From the NCBI RefSeq assembly GCF_000170895.1, contig NZ_ABCS01000035.1, positions 1 to 64,000 of the forward strand: a stretch of DNA of 64,000 nucleotides, read 5' to 3'. Below the pieces are notes generated by a model. It worked only from the letters and a program-made list of their open reading frames with translations, did not search any database and was not told where the DNA came from. How positions within the stretch are numbered: position 1 is the stretch's first letter; each line of letters starts with the position of its first letter. This stretch comes from Plesiocystis pacifica SIR-1. GTDB lineage: Bacteria > Myxococcota_A > Polyangia > Nannocystales > Nannocystaceae. Shown here piece after piece: positions 1-8,152 of the stretch. The position numbers and the translations under genes were made by a program.

Positions 1-20
1 GCGCCGGTCGATACACACGC

Positions 21-911
21 TCAGTTTGGCGCGTCGGTGGTGTTGGTGATCCAGACCTCGCTGATCGCGATGCTCTCGCGGTAGCCGAGGGTCAGGGTGT
101 GCGCGCCGGCGTCCCAGTCGGCCGTCCACGGATCCTGCTCGTACTCGCAGGGCCCGCCGTTTTGCTGGTCGCGCCAGTTGAGCTCGACCCACTCGTAGGT
201 CGACTGCTGCGGTCCGCCGGTGCAGTCGAGCTCGAAGATGGCGTCGGGGTTGGGCTCGCCGTCGAGCTGGGCGAAGTAGGAGTCGTCTTGGCCCTGCTCC
301 CAGCCGCGGACCCAGATGTGCCAGGTGTCGTCGCAGGGGATGTCGATGGTCCAGGTCGCGGTCGCGTCGTTGGTCTGCTGGTCCCAAGCGAGGATCTCGC
401 CCTCGCCGAGCATGCTCGTCTCTTCGGTCCAGCCGTCGAGCTCGGCGGAGTAGAGCTCGACCTCGATGAACTCGTCGCCCATGCAAGCCCCGCCGCCGCC
501 GCCGGTCGTGGTGGTCTCGCCCTCTTCGGTGGTGCCCTCCTCGGTGGTGCCCTCCTCGGTGGTGCCCTCCTCGGTGGTCTCGCCGGCGTCCGGATCCGCC
601 TCGGTGCAGGTCCCGCCCTCGCACATCAGGCCCGGGTCACAGCCGCCGCCGGGGGTGCAGGGGCAGCCCTCGGCGCCCACGGGGCAGCCCTCGTCCTCGC
701 TGCTGCTGGAGTCGGAGCTCGTCGTCTCGCCGCCGCCAGAGCTCGAGCTCTCCTCGCCGACCTCGTCGCCGACGGTGTCTCCGTCTCCAGCGGTGTCCCC
801 GGCGGTCTCGCTGCCGCCCTCGGCCTCGGTGGTGTCGTCGCTACATCCAAGGCTCAGGCTGAGGCAGAGGACAGAAGGAATGATTGCAATTGAAGTGTGG
901 CGCAGAAACAT
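21..911 (-). CDS. Secreted lipoprotein with low-complexity stalk and carbohydrate-binding-like domain
   Basis: Predicted outer-membrane or surface lipoprotein of 296 residues. I start it at the ATG at 911, because from there the product has a short basic N-terminus, a hydrophobic segment and a lipobox ending LSLGC; the frame is open further upstream but without a signal. After the lipidated Cys comes a Gly/Ser/Glu/Asp-rich stalk, a Cys-rich patch (about residues 75-105) and a tandem EEGTT repeat. The last ~120 residues look like a beta-sandwich of the CBM6/CBM35 kind: a WHIWVRGW strand, a short FAQLDG segment, and a closing HTLTLGYRE with EVWITN. Such modules usually bind glycans. The binding role is inference; the lipoprotein call is firm. 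Confidence 0.7.
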   Translation of the reverse strand: MFLRHTSIAIIPSVLCLSLSLGCSDDTTEAEGGSETAGDTAGDGDTVGDEVGEESSSSGGGETTSSDSSSSEDEGCPVGAEGCPCTPGGGCDPGLMCEGGTCTEADPDAGETTEEGTTEEGTTEEGTTEEGETTTTGGGGGACMGDEFIEVELYSAELDGWTEETSMLGEGEILAWDQQTNDATATWTIDIPCDDTWHIWVRGWEQGQDDSYFAQLDGEPNPDAIFELDCTGGPQQSTYEWVELNWRDQQNGGPCEYEQDPWTADWDAGAHTLTLGYRESIAISEVWITNTTDAPN

Positions 912-1086
912 GATGAATACGAGCTCGTGCTGTTGCCAATCCAAGCTGGGGGGCCTGGGTGTCGATCGCGGGCGACGATACAGCAAAGCCGTACTGCGGG
1001 CGTGGCCCGTCAACACGTACTGAAAAGCGAGAGAGCCCTGCTACGCAGCCTTCCAGGCCGCGCGGCGTGCTCGCAACGCACGCAGC

Positions 1087-1677
1087 TCACGCACCTTGGA
1101 TGCGGGTGATCAAGTCCCAGACCATCCGCGCCGTGGCGCCCCATAGCGGGGGTTTGCCAATGGCGTACTCGTGCAGGTCGTAGCGCCGGCCTTCCCACAT
1201 CGCCGAGCCGCGGCTGCGGTAGACGCGGGGATCCATGAGCTCGGCCATGGACGGGGTCAGCAAGCGCGCGACCTCCGGGCTGGTCTGCTCCGGCTCCCAG
1301 GTCGTGCGCACGCGTCCCACGAAGGGAACGATCAGGTAGCCCGTCGGCGTGGGCACGGGGCTGAGCCGGCCGGCCACCTGGACGTGCTCGCGGGGCAGGC
1401 CGACCTCCTCCCACGCTTCGCGCAGCGCGGTGTCGAGGAGGTCGCGGTCTTCGTCCTCGGGCTTGCCCCCGGGGAAGGCGAGCTGGCCCGCGTGTTGGCG
1501 CAGCCGGCTCGAGCGCTCGATCAGCACCAGCTGCGGATCGTGGGCCTGCGTTCCGGCCTCGCCCTCGAGCAGCAGGCCAATGACCGCGGCGAAGCGCAGC
1601 GAGCCCGGATCGGGGAGCGACTCGTGGACGCCGTCGAGGCGTCGACCAAAGTCCGTCGGGAGCAGAGGCTCGAGCAC
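1087..1677 (-). CDS. NUDIX hydrolase, CoA-pyrophosphatase (NudL/YeaB) type
   Basis: Cytoplasmic NUDIX hydrolase of 196 residues, expected to cleave a nucleoside-diphosphate-linked substrate, probably the pyrophosphate bond of CoA or its derivatives. The NUDIX box is clear: AFPGGKPEDED followed by ALREAWEEVGL supplies the metal-binding Glu residues. The preceding RSSRLRQHAGQ stretch matches the arrangement seen in the UPF0035/NudL subgroup. The start is GTG at 1677, five bases past the stop of the ErpA-like gene, so the two are probably co-transcribed and translationally coupled. Substrate assignment rests on subgroup resemblance only. Confidence 0.8.
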   Translation of the reverse strand: MLEPLLPTDFGRRLDGVHESLPDPGSLRFAAVIGLLLEGEAGTQAHDPQLVLIERSSRLRQHAGQLAFPGGKPEDEDRDLLDTALREAWEEVGLPREHVQVAGRLSPVPTPTGYLIVPFVGRVRTTWEPEQTSPEVARLLTPSMAELMDPRVYRSRGSAMWEGRRYDLHEYAIGKPPLWGATARMVWDLITRIQGA

Positions 1678-1682
1678 GGAGC

Positions 1683-2087
1683 TCAGACGGAGAAGCTGCT
1701 TCCGCAGCCGCAGCTACCCGTGGTGTTCGGGTTCTCGAACTTGAAGCCGGCGCCCTGCAGCCCCTCGACGTAGTCGATGGTCGTGCCCATGAGGTACATG
1801 AAGCTCATCTGATCGCAGACCAGCTTGACGTTGTTGCTCTCGAACACGTTGTCGCCCTCGGCCTGCTCGTCGAAGAACAGGTCGTACTGGAAGCCAGCGC
1901 AGCCGCCACCGATGACCTTGACGCGCAGGGCGTAGCTGTCCTCGATGTCCTCGGCCTGGCGGATCTCGACGACCTTCTCCGCGGCGTTGGCCGTCATGTT
2001 GAGCGGCCCTGCCATGGTCATGCCGGCCGACGCGTCCGCCAGTGCGCTGTTGGTCTCGGTGCTGGTCTCGGTGCTGGTCTCGGACAT
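1683..2087 (-). CDS. A-type iron-sulfur carrier (ErpA/IscA/HesB family)
   Basis: A 134-residue A-type carrier that would receive a nascent Fe-S cluster from a scaffold and pass it to apo-proteins. The three family cysteines are present: one in GGGCAGFQYD and two in the C-terminal CGCGSSF. The core of about 105 residues has normal length, but it is preceded by a Thr/Ser/Glu-rich extension of about 30 residues (repeated TETS) absent from typical family members. It is the first gene of a probable two-gene operon with the NUDIX hydrolase. It could be called IscA or ErpA; motifs alone do not separate them. Confidence 0.88.
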   Translation of the reverse strand: MSETSTETSTETNSALADASAGMTMAGPLNMTANAAEKVVEIRQAEDIEDSYALRVKVIGGGCAGFQYDLFFDEQAEGDNVFESNNVKLVCDQMSFMYLMGTTIDYVEGLQGAGFKFENPNTTGSCGCGSSFSV

Positions 2088-2481
2088 CGTGTTTCTCTTC
2101 TCACGTGCGCGGGAGAGTCGAGCCTCGCCCTCGGGCTCCGTCGGGCTGGCCTCGATGCGCTGTTGGACGGCCCGGAATTGGTGAGAGCATGGGCCCCAGC
2201 GGCATCGGGGTCAACTAGCCAAATAGCGGAAATTCGCCCGCAGAGCCGGTCAAAACGGACCTTTGGGGAAGTCTAGGGGAGGTTGCGGATCGGGCGCGGA
2301 GTGGGCTCGATGGTTTCGCTCATGGGCTGCTTTGCGCTGTCTTCGCGCCGCTGGAGCTTGGGTTTTCGGCGGATTTATCGGTTTGACAGCGCGGACGGCG
2401 TCCGCCTAGGGTGAAGCGGCTCAGGCGTCGCGAGAGCCCGTCGGCGCCGGCAGTTCCCTGGATCTGGAGACGACTCCCCCG
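2088..2481. other. Divergent intergenic region, about 390 bp
   Basis: Lies between the divergent ErpA-like gene and the lipoprotein gene at 2482. It contains a possible promoter for the rightward gene, listed separately; I see no other gene or repeat in it. Confidence 0.6.
2383..2412 (+). promoter_or_regulatory. Possible sigma70-type promoter for the lipoprotein gene
   Basis: A perfect TTGACA (2383-2388) is followed after 18 bases by TAGGGT (2407-2412), a weak -10 element. It lies about 70 bases upstream of the ATG at 2482. The -35 is convincing, the -10 is not. Confidence 0.35.
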
Positions 2482-3963
2482 ATGTACCGGCTACGAATTC
2501 CCGCGATTGCGCTCCTCCTGTCCGCGATGACCCTCAGCGCCTGTGGCGAGAGCCGCGAGGAGGCCATGCGCCGCCAGATGGGCTACGGCGACGACGAGGG
2601 CAACCCCGCCGACGCGGTGCCCAAGATCCCCGCCGATCCCATGCGCGACAAGCTCGCGCCCCTGCTCAACGAGCTCTACGCCGCCGACTCGCTCCCCGAC
2701 GTGCGGGAGGGGGAGGTCGAGGGCGAGGGCAACTACTCGATCAGCAACCCCGGCGTCCTGGCCATCGTCGAGCTCCGCGCTGGCCTCTCGGACGGCGATC
2801 GGGCGAAAGCGATCATCGTCGGCGTGGCCGAGGCCGACGCCTTCGCCGTGCGCAACGACGCCGAGAAGTACTTCCCCGAGCAGCTCAACTCCATCAAGTA
2901 CTCCTTCGGCGAGGACCAGCGCGATCTCATCCGCTCGGTCTACGCCGACCTGCGCCTGCTCGAGTTCTTCGCCTCGGAGCGCTACGACGCCGCCGTGGCC
3001 AAGCTCGACGGCGACCTGGCCGCGGCCGCCAACGAGCTCGAGGCCGACTACACCGGGCGCAAGGACGAGATCTGGGCCAAGTGGATGGGCGTCAAGATGT
3101 ACGCCCGCCGCGTGGTCGCCTACGACCAGCCCTTCAAGCCCCTGCTCCGCGGCCTGCGCAAGCAGTTCGGCATGAAGGAGCCCGAGAAGATCACCTGGGA
3201 GGCCGCCCACGACGCGCCCTTCAAGGGCTGGGCGTCGCAGATCGACAAGGACGAAGAGCTGTTCAAGATGGTCAACAACGTGGCCGATCTCCAGGCGCAG
3301 ACGGAGTTCCGCCTGGACACCCACGCGCGCTGGGCGATGGAGGGCTCGGACATGATCCCGGCCGCGGCCAAGGACGTGGAGATCGACGAGGAGGTCGGCT
3401 ACGGCCTGCACCGCGAGGACCTCGGCGGCGGCTACCAGGAGATCACCTTCATCTTCAGCAAGAAGCTCAAGGGCAACAAGCTCAAGGAGGCCTACCTCCG
3501 CTCGCTGATCTACCGCCAGGTGTTCTCGGATTTTGCGACTCTGTCGGCCGCTGGCGGCGACTTCGAGGGCGGGCAGGTGCCCGACGAGAACGATCCCGAC
3601 TACGCCTACTGCGCCTCGCGCATGGCCCTCGACGGGATGATCAACGACTTCAGCGACGACAAGCCGCTGCTCAAGGGCCTCGAGGCCCAGCAGACCGACG
3701 AGGACAAGCTCGTCACCGAGGCCGTCGAGTGCATCCTGGTGCGCATCGACGAGGGCATCAACCGCGGCTATCCCGGCGACGAAGCGCGTCCCCCGGCCCC
3801 GGCCACGCGCAACGCCTTCTTCCAGATGCTCGCGCGCTTCACGAAGGTCGACGTCAACCTCGACAACATGCGCAAAGATACGGAGAAGTCCCAGGATGTC
3901 CTCGACGCCGAGGCCTTCCTCAAGGACTTCGACGACGAGCGCAAAAAAGAGATGCGCCAGTAG
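2482..3963 (+). CDS. Lipoprotein of unknown function, 493 residues
   Basis: Exported lipoprotein: Arg-containing N-terminus, hydrophobic core and lipobox LSAC at about residues 18-21. The mature part is acidic and largely helical in appearance, with charged Lys/Glu/Asp-rich stretches and few aromatic clusters; I recognise no catalytic motif. It has its own upstream promoter candidate and is followed by a strong hairpin terminator, so it is probably a single-gene unit. Similar conserved lipoproteins without assigned function are frequent in Nannocystis-type genomes. No function is proposed. Confidence 0.8.
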   Translation: MYRLRIPAIALLLSAMTLSACGESREEAMRRQMGYGDDEGNPADAVPKIPADPMRDKLAPLLNELYAADSLPDVREGEVEGEGNYSISNPGVLAIVELRAGLSDGDRAKAIIVGVAEADAFAVRNDAEKYFPEQLNSIKYSFGEDQRDLIRSVYADLRLLEFFASERYDAAVAKLDGDLAAAANELEADYTGRKDEIWAKWMGVKMYARRVVAYDQPFKPLLRGLRKQFGMKEPEKITWEAAHDAPFKGWASQIDKDEELFKMVNNVADLQAQTEFRLDTHARWAMEGSDMIPAAAKDVEIDEEVGYGLHREDLGGGYQEITFIFSKKLKGNKLKEAYLRSLIYRQVFSDFATLSAAGGDFEGGQVPDENDPDYAYCASRMALDGMINDFSDDKPLLKGLEAQQTDEDKLVTEAVECILVRIDEGINRGYPGDEARPPAPATRNAFFQMLARFTKVDVNLDNMRKDTEKSQDVLDAEAFLKDFDDERKKEMRQ

Positions 3964-4002
3964 CTCGGCCAGTCGCTCGGCGCAGCGCGCCGCGCACGGA
4001 AG

Positions 4003-4030
4003 GCCTCGTACGGTGACGTACGGGGCTTTT
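4003..4030 (+). terminator. Rho-independent terminator after the 2482-3963 lipoprotein gene
   Basis: Nine-pair stem GCCTCGTAC / GTACGGGGC (one G-U pair) with loop GGTGAC, followed directly by TTTT and a further T-rich stretch. It sits about 40 bases after the stop codon and just before the next gene's start. Confidence 0.75.
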
Positions 4031-4047
4031 CTCGGTTTTCGGGGCGT

Positions 4048-5661
4048 ATGATGTCGCCCATGCATCGTCGCTTGTTTGGCTCGCTCTCGCTCGCTCTCGT
4101 CTCCCTGTCGGCTTCGGCGTGCGGGGACTCGGGGGGCGAGGGCGACGACGAGCTGGGCATGTCGACGACCCTGGGCACGACGGAGTCGGGCATCGGTACG
4201 GAGGACTCGGGCACGAGCTCCTCGACCGGCGACGGGGAGGACAGCGAGGCGGGCTCGACCACGGACGCGGGCGAGGAGGAGGATCAGGGAGAGGACCGCG
4301 GCGAGGGTCCCAAGTTCGACCTCGGGGGGGTCCCCGACGGCGGCGCCGAGGGAGGCCCCGTGCTCCCGCCCATCCCCGAGAACTGCGCCCAGGCCCTGCT
4401 GGTCGAGAGCACCGTGGGCTGCTCCTTCCACGCCAACAAGATGCAGAACTTCATCGAGGAGCCGACCTCGCTGGTGGTCGGCAACGTCTCGGAAGATCAG
4501 ACCGCCACGGTCCAGCTCTACCAGGGCGTGGGCGGCAACGAGCAGGCCGTCGGCGGCCCCGTGTCGGTGGCCCCGGGCCAGGCCCACGAGTTCGTGCTCA
4601 ACAGCCCGACCCAGCCCGGGGACGTGTCCGTGCTGCGCGTGGGCGGGGCCTTTAGGGTCGAGTCGGACGTGCCCCTGGTCGCCTACCAGCACTCGCCGAT
4701 CGACGCCGAGGCCCACAACGACTCCTCGATGCTGATCCCCGACGCGGCCCTCGGCCAAAACTACATCGTCGCCGCCTACGACACGAACATCGGCAGCGAC
4801 TACTCCTACTTCGCCGTGGTCGGGATCCACGACGGCACCGTCGTCGAGTGGAGCACCCCCGAGGGCACGCAGGCAGGGTCGGGGGTCCCGGCGGTCAACG
4901 GCGGCGGCTCGGCCATGGTCACCGTCAACCACTTCGACATGCTGCAGGTGACCTCGGGCACCGACGTGTCCGGCACGGTGATCACCACGAGCGAGCCGGC
5001 CTGGGTCGTGGGCGCGGTGCCCTGCGTCAACGTGCCGCAGAACATCACCTTTTGCGACCACATCGAGGAGCAGATGCTGCCCCTGGACTACTGGGGTCAG
5101 GAGTACGTCGGCGCCCACGCCCCGCAGCGCGGCAGCGAGGACTACTACTGGCGGGTCTACGCTGGCGACGACGCCGTGACCATCTCCACCGATCCGCCCC
5201 AGCCCGGCACGCCGGTGACCCTCGACCAGGGCGAGTGGGTCGAGTTCTCGACCACCGAGAGCTTCATGTTCACCGGGGACGGGCCGTTCATGCCCGTGCA
5301 GTACCTCGAGGGTCAAAACGGCGGCGCGGGCACGGGCGACCCGGCCTCCTATCAGATGGTGCCGACGGAGCAGTACCTGCCCCGCTACGTGTTCGTGACC
5401 GGCACGGGCTACAACCTCAACTACGCCCAGATCATCCGGCCCATCGGCGGCGCGGACGTGTTCGTGGATGGGCAGCTGGTGACCGGTTATGAGGTCGTGG
5501 GTAACTTCGAGGTCGCGGACTTTCCGATCACCGAGGGCGCGCACCTGGCCGAGAGCGATCAGGCCTTTGGGCTCTTGCAGATCGGCTACACCAACGTGAC
5601 CTCCTACGCCTACCCGGGCGGCCTGCGGCTGGCGACGATCAACCCGCAGCCCCAGGGCTAG
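4048..5661 (+). CDS. IgGFc-binding-protein-like surface lipoprotein
   Basis: Lipoprotein of 537 residues with lipobox SASAC near residue 25, then a stalk of about 60 residues rich in Ser, Thr, Gly, Asp and Glu. The remaining ~430 residues match the pattern of the IgGFc-binding N-terminal domain family: YQHSPID, SMLIPDAALGQNYIV, DYSYFAVVGIHDGT, a VTSGTDVSGTVITTSEPAWVVGA-like segment, an EEQMLPLDYWGQEYV motif and a late YVFVTGTGY. In bacteria this domain occurs on large cell-surface proteins thought to mediate adhesion. In-frame ATGs at 4048, 4051 and 4060 all keep the signal peptide; the exact start is open. Confidence 0.75.
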   Translation: MMSPMHRRLFGSLSLALVSLSASACGDSGGEGDDELGMSTTLGTTESGIGTEDSGTSSSTGDGEDSEAGSTTDAGEEEDQGEDRGEGPKFDLGGVPDGGAEGGPVLPPIPENCAQALLVESTVGCSFHANKMQNFIEEPTSLVVGNVSEDQTATVQLYQGVGGNEQAVGGPVSVAPGQAHEFVLNSPTQPGDVSVLRVGGAFRVESDVPLVAYQHSPIDAEAHNDSSMLIPDAALGQNYIVAAYDTNIGSDYSYFAVVGIHDGTVVEWSTPEGTQAGSGVPAVNGGGSAMVTVNHFDMLQVTSGTDVSGTVITTSEPAWVVGAVPCVNVPQNITFCDHIEEQMLPLDYWGQEYVGAHAPQRGSEDYYWRVYAGDDAVTISTDPPQPGTPVTLDQGEWVEFSTTESFMFTGDGPFMPVQYLEGQNGGAGTGDPASYQMVPTEQYLPRYVFVTGTGYNLNYAQIIRPIGGADVFVDGQLVTGYEVVGNFEVADFPITEGAHLAESDQAFGLLQIGYTNVTSYAYPGGLRLATINPQPQG

Positions 5662-5724
5662 TTTTCATCGTCGTCCTTGGGCGATCCGTTGCCCCCGAGG
5701 GAGGGTTGCGCGCACCATCGGAGC

Positions 5725-6738
5725 ATGCGTGCGCGTCCGAGTTCGTGGTCCCTCCTGGCTTGTCTGCTGTGCGCGCCTGTGTTGACGGCGTGCCCCGGCG
5801 CGTCGGAGGACGAGGGCGGCGACGAGGCGGGCAGCGAGACCAGCGGCGAGGTGGGCGAGGACACGGACACCGAGGTCGGCGAGAGCTCGGAGTCGGGCGA
5901 GAGCGACGAGACGAGCTCGGAGGAGTCTTCGTCGGACGGGGAGTCTTCGGAGTCGACCGAGTCGGAGTCGACCGAGTCGGAGGAGTCGAGCGAAGCAGAG
6001 TCGAGCGGCACGGGCGGGAGCTCGGGCTGCGGGGCCGCGCCAAACGTGGGCTCGAGCGTGGAGGTCGGCGGCGAGGAGCGGACCTTCGTGCTCGCCCTGC
6101 CGGACAACTACGACCCCGATCAGGCCTACCCCCTCGTCTACGCCATCCACGGCCTCGGCGGCAGCGGCTCCCTGGCGTCGAACTACTTCGGCCTCGCGGG
6201 GGTCATCGGCGACGACGCGATCGTGGTCTACCCTGACGGCCTCCCGCTCCCCGAGTTCGGCAACCAGCCCGGCTGGAACCTCATGCCCCAGGGCAACGAC
6301 GTGGCCTTCTTCGACGCCCTCCACGAGGCCCTCACGACGCAGCTGTGCGTCGACGAGGACCGGGTGTTCGCCACGGGCCACAGCTTCGGCGGCTACATGT
6401 CGAACTCGCTGGGCTGCTATCGAGGCGATCGCTTCGCGGCCATCGCCCCGGTCGCGGGGGGCGGGCCCTTCTTCGGCGCCTGCGACGGGCCGATGGCGGT
6501 GTGGATCACCCACGGCAGCGCCGACGATGTCGTCGAGCTGTCCGAGGGCCTGAACTCCCGAGACACCTGGGCCGAGCTCAACGGCTGCGACGACGGCTTC
6601 GGCGACGTCCCGCCCGATGGTTGCGTGTCCTACGCGGGCTGCGAGGCCGCGCTGCACTGGTGCGAGCATCCGGGGGGCCACGAGTGGCCGGCCTTCGCCC
6701 CGGCGGCGATCTGGGCCTTCTTCGAGGCCCAGGGCTGA
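5725..6738 (+). CDS. Secreted alpha/beta-hydrolase, PHB-depolymerase/feruloyl-esterase (LpqC) type
   Basis: Secreted or lipid-anchored esterase of 337 residues. The ATG at 5725 gives a signal peptide with lipobox LTAC; the open frame upstream has only a TTG. A Ser/Glu-rich stalk of about 70 residues leads into the catalytic domain: an oxyanion-region YAIHGLGGSG, the nucleophile in GHSFGGYMSN, an acid in HGSADDVV, and the catalytic His in PGGHEWP. Several Cys pairs fit an exported, disulfide-bonded enzyme. The family hydrolyses polyhydroxyalkanoate oligomers or aromatic and acetyl esters; the true substrate cannot be read from sequence. Confidence 0.82.
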   Translation: MRARPSSWSLLACLLCAPVLTACPGASEDEGGDEAGSETSGEVGEDTDTEVGESSESGESDETSSEESSSDGESSESTESESTESEESSEAESSGTGGSSGCGAAPNVGSSVEVGGEERTFVLALPDNYDPDQAYPLVYAIHGLGGSGSLASNYFGLAGVIGDDAIVVYPDGLPLPEFGNQPGWNLMPQGNDVAFFDALHEALTTQLCVDEDRVFATGHSFGGYMSNSLGCYRGDRFAAIAPVAGGGPFFGACDGPMAVWITHGSADDVVELSEGLNSRDTWAELNGCDDGFGDVPPDGCVSYAGCEAALHWCEHPGGHEWPAFAPAAIWAFFEAQG

Positions 6739-6757
6739 CGCCTGATCGGGGTCGGCT

Positions 6758-8152
6758 TCAGGCGAGGATCGCCGACAGCGGCGTGTTCGAGTAGCCCAGC
6801 GTCCCGCCGACCTCGGTCGCCTCGGGGCACACGGTCTGCAGGCAGCTCAGGAGCACGTCCGAGGTGTTCTGCGCCGAGGGCGAGCGGTAGTGGATGCCCG
6901 GGTAGGCGAGCGCGCCCCCGCCGCCCCCCGCGACGATCAGCGGCAGGTCGAAGGTGCTGTGGGCGAGGCCGGAGGCGCAGTCGCTGCTGAGCAGCAGGCA
7001 GCTGTTGTCGAGGATGTTGCCGGCCCCCTCGGGGATGTCGCGCAGGGCGACGAGCCACTCGGCGAAGCGCGCCATGGCGTAGATGGTGGTCGCGTCGATG
7101 TCCTCGTTGCGGGCCGACTCGTGGGACATCGCGTGGTGACCGGCGCTGAGCTCGAGGTCGCTGAACACGGTGCCGCCGACGGAGCCGCTGAACTGCACGC
7201 TGGCGACCCGGGTGATGTCGCAGGTGAAGGCGAGGGCGAGCAGGTCGCTCATGACCTGGTTGACCGCGATCAGCGGCTCGACCCCGTCGATGTCCGTGTT
7301 GGTCTCGCCGGGCAGGGGCGGCGTCATGCACTGCGGCGCGATGGCGTTGATCTGGGTGCGGATCTGGGCGACGGACTCGAGGTGCGCGTCGAGGCGGTGC
7401 CGGTCCTCGCTGCCCACGCGCATGCGCAGGGCCAGGGCGTCCTCGCGCACGGCGTCGAGGGCCGCGAGGCGGTGGGGCTTGGTCGGGTCGTCGGAGGGCG
7501 TGAAGCCGCCAAAGAGCTTGTCCCAGGCCTCCTGGGGGTCGGCGATCTGGGGCAGGGGCTGGTCGGGGCCCTTGTGCGACAGGTACTGCAGGGTCGGGCC
7601 CTCGCCCTTGACGATGCGCTTGGACACCTGGAGCTGGATGGAGGGCAGGAAGGTCTCGCCGCCGATCGCCGCGGCCGCGACCTGATCGATGGTCGGCCCG
7701 CCCGACTTCGACGAGTAGTTGCTCCCGCCCGCGGGCAGCTCGATGAAGGGGTAGCCCGAGAACACGGTGCAGCCGTCGTGGTGCCCGCGGCGGTGCTCGG
7801 CCGCGGCGCCCACGTCAAAGCCCGAGCACAGCGAGCAGTAGTCGAGCACCCCGGCTTCGAACAAGGGCGCGAGCTGGGGCGTGACCTCGTAGCCCACGCC
7901 GGTCGAGCTGGGCCAAAAGCGCAGCCCGCTGTTGACCTCGCCCTCGACGTTCAGGGCCACGCCGTTGCCGAACATCCAGGTCACGAGGCGGCGCGGCAGG
8001 GGCGTGCCGTTGGCCAGGGCCTCGCCGTGCTCGTCGAGCATGATGTCGAGCACGGGCAGGGCCAGGCCGACCGCGACGCCGTTGACGGCCCCGCGCAGCA
8101 GGGTCCGACGGCTCAGGGGCTTGGAGCGGATGATGGGTGCTTTGGCGGTCAT
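6758..8152 (-). CDS. DUF1552 protein with twin-arginine signal
   Basis: Exported protein of 464 residues belonging to the DUF1552 family. The N-terminus carries SRRTLLRG followed by a hydrophobic stretch, a twin-arginine-type signal, so it would be folded before export. It shows the family's WMFGNG, HDGC...SGYPF, SKSGGPTIDQ and late LLLSSDCASGLAHS segments, which resemble the phosphatase/sulfatase-like fold of DUF1501 relatives. Its ATG overlaps the stop of the upstream DUF1592 gene (ATGA), indicating translational coupling. The pair is abundant in planctomycetes and myxobacteria. Biochemical role unknown; an oxidative or polymer-degrading function on the cell surface is a guess. Confidence 0.85.
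   Translation of the reverse strand: MTAKAPIIRSKPLSRRTLLRGAVNGVAVGLALPVLDIMLDEHGEALANGTPLPRRLVTWMFGNGVALNVEGEVNSGLRFWPSSTGVGYEVTPQLAPLFEAGVLDYCSLCSGFDVGAAAEHRRGHHDGCTVFSGYPFIELPAGGSNYSSKSGGPTIDQVAAAAIGGETFLPSIQLQVSKRIVKGEGPTLQYLSHKGPDQPLPQIADPQEAWDKLFGGFTPSDDPTKPHRLAALDAVREDALALRMRVGSEDRHRLDAHLESVAQIRTQINAIAPQCMTPPLPGETNTDIDGVEPLIAVNQVMSDLLALAFTCDITRVASVQFSGSVGGTVFSDLELSAGHHAMSHESARNEDIDATTIYAMARFAEWLVALRDIPEGAGNILDNSCLLLSSDCASGLAHSTFDLPLIVAGGGGGALAYPGIHYRSPSAQNTSDVLLSCLQTVCPEATEVGGTLGYSNTPLSAILA

Noticed and set aside
2491-5544. Open frame of over 1000 codons on the minus strand
   Set aside because: It runs antisense to two clear lipoprotein genes, and its Val/Gly/Arg/His-rich composition is what GC-rich genes give on the opposite strand. 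No motif or start site supports it.
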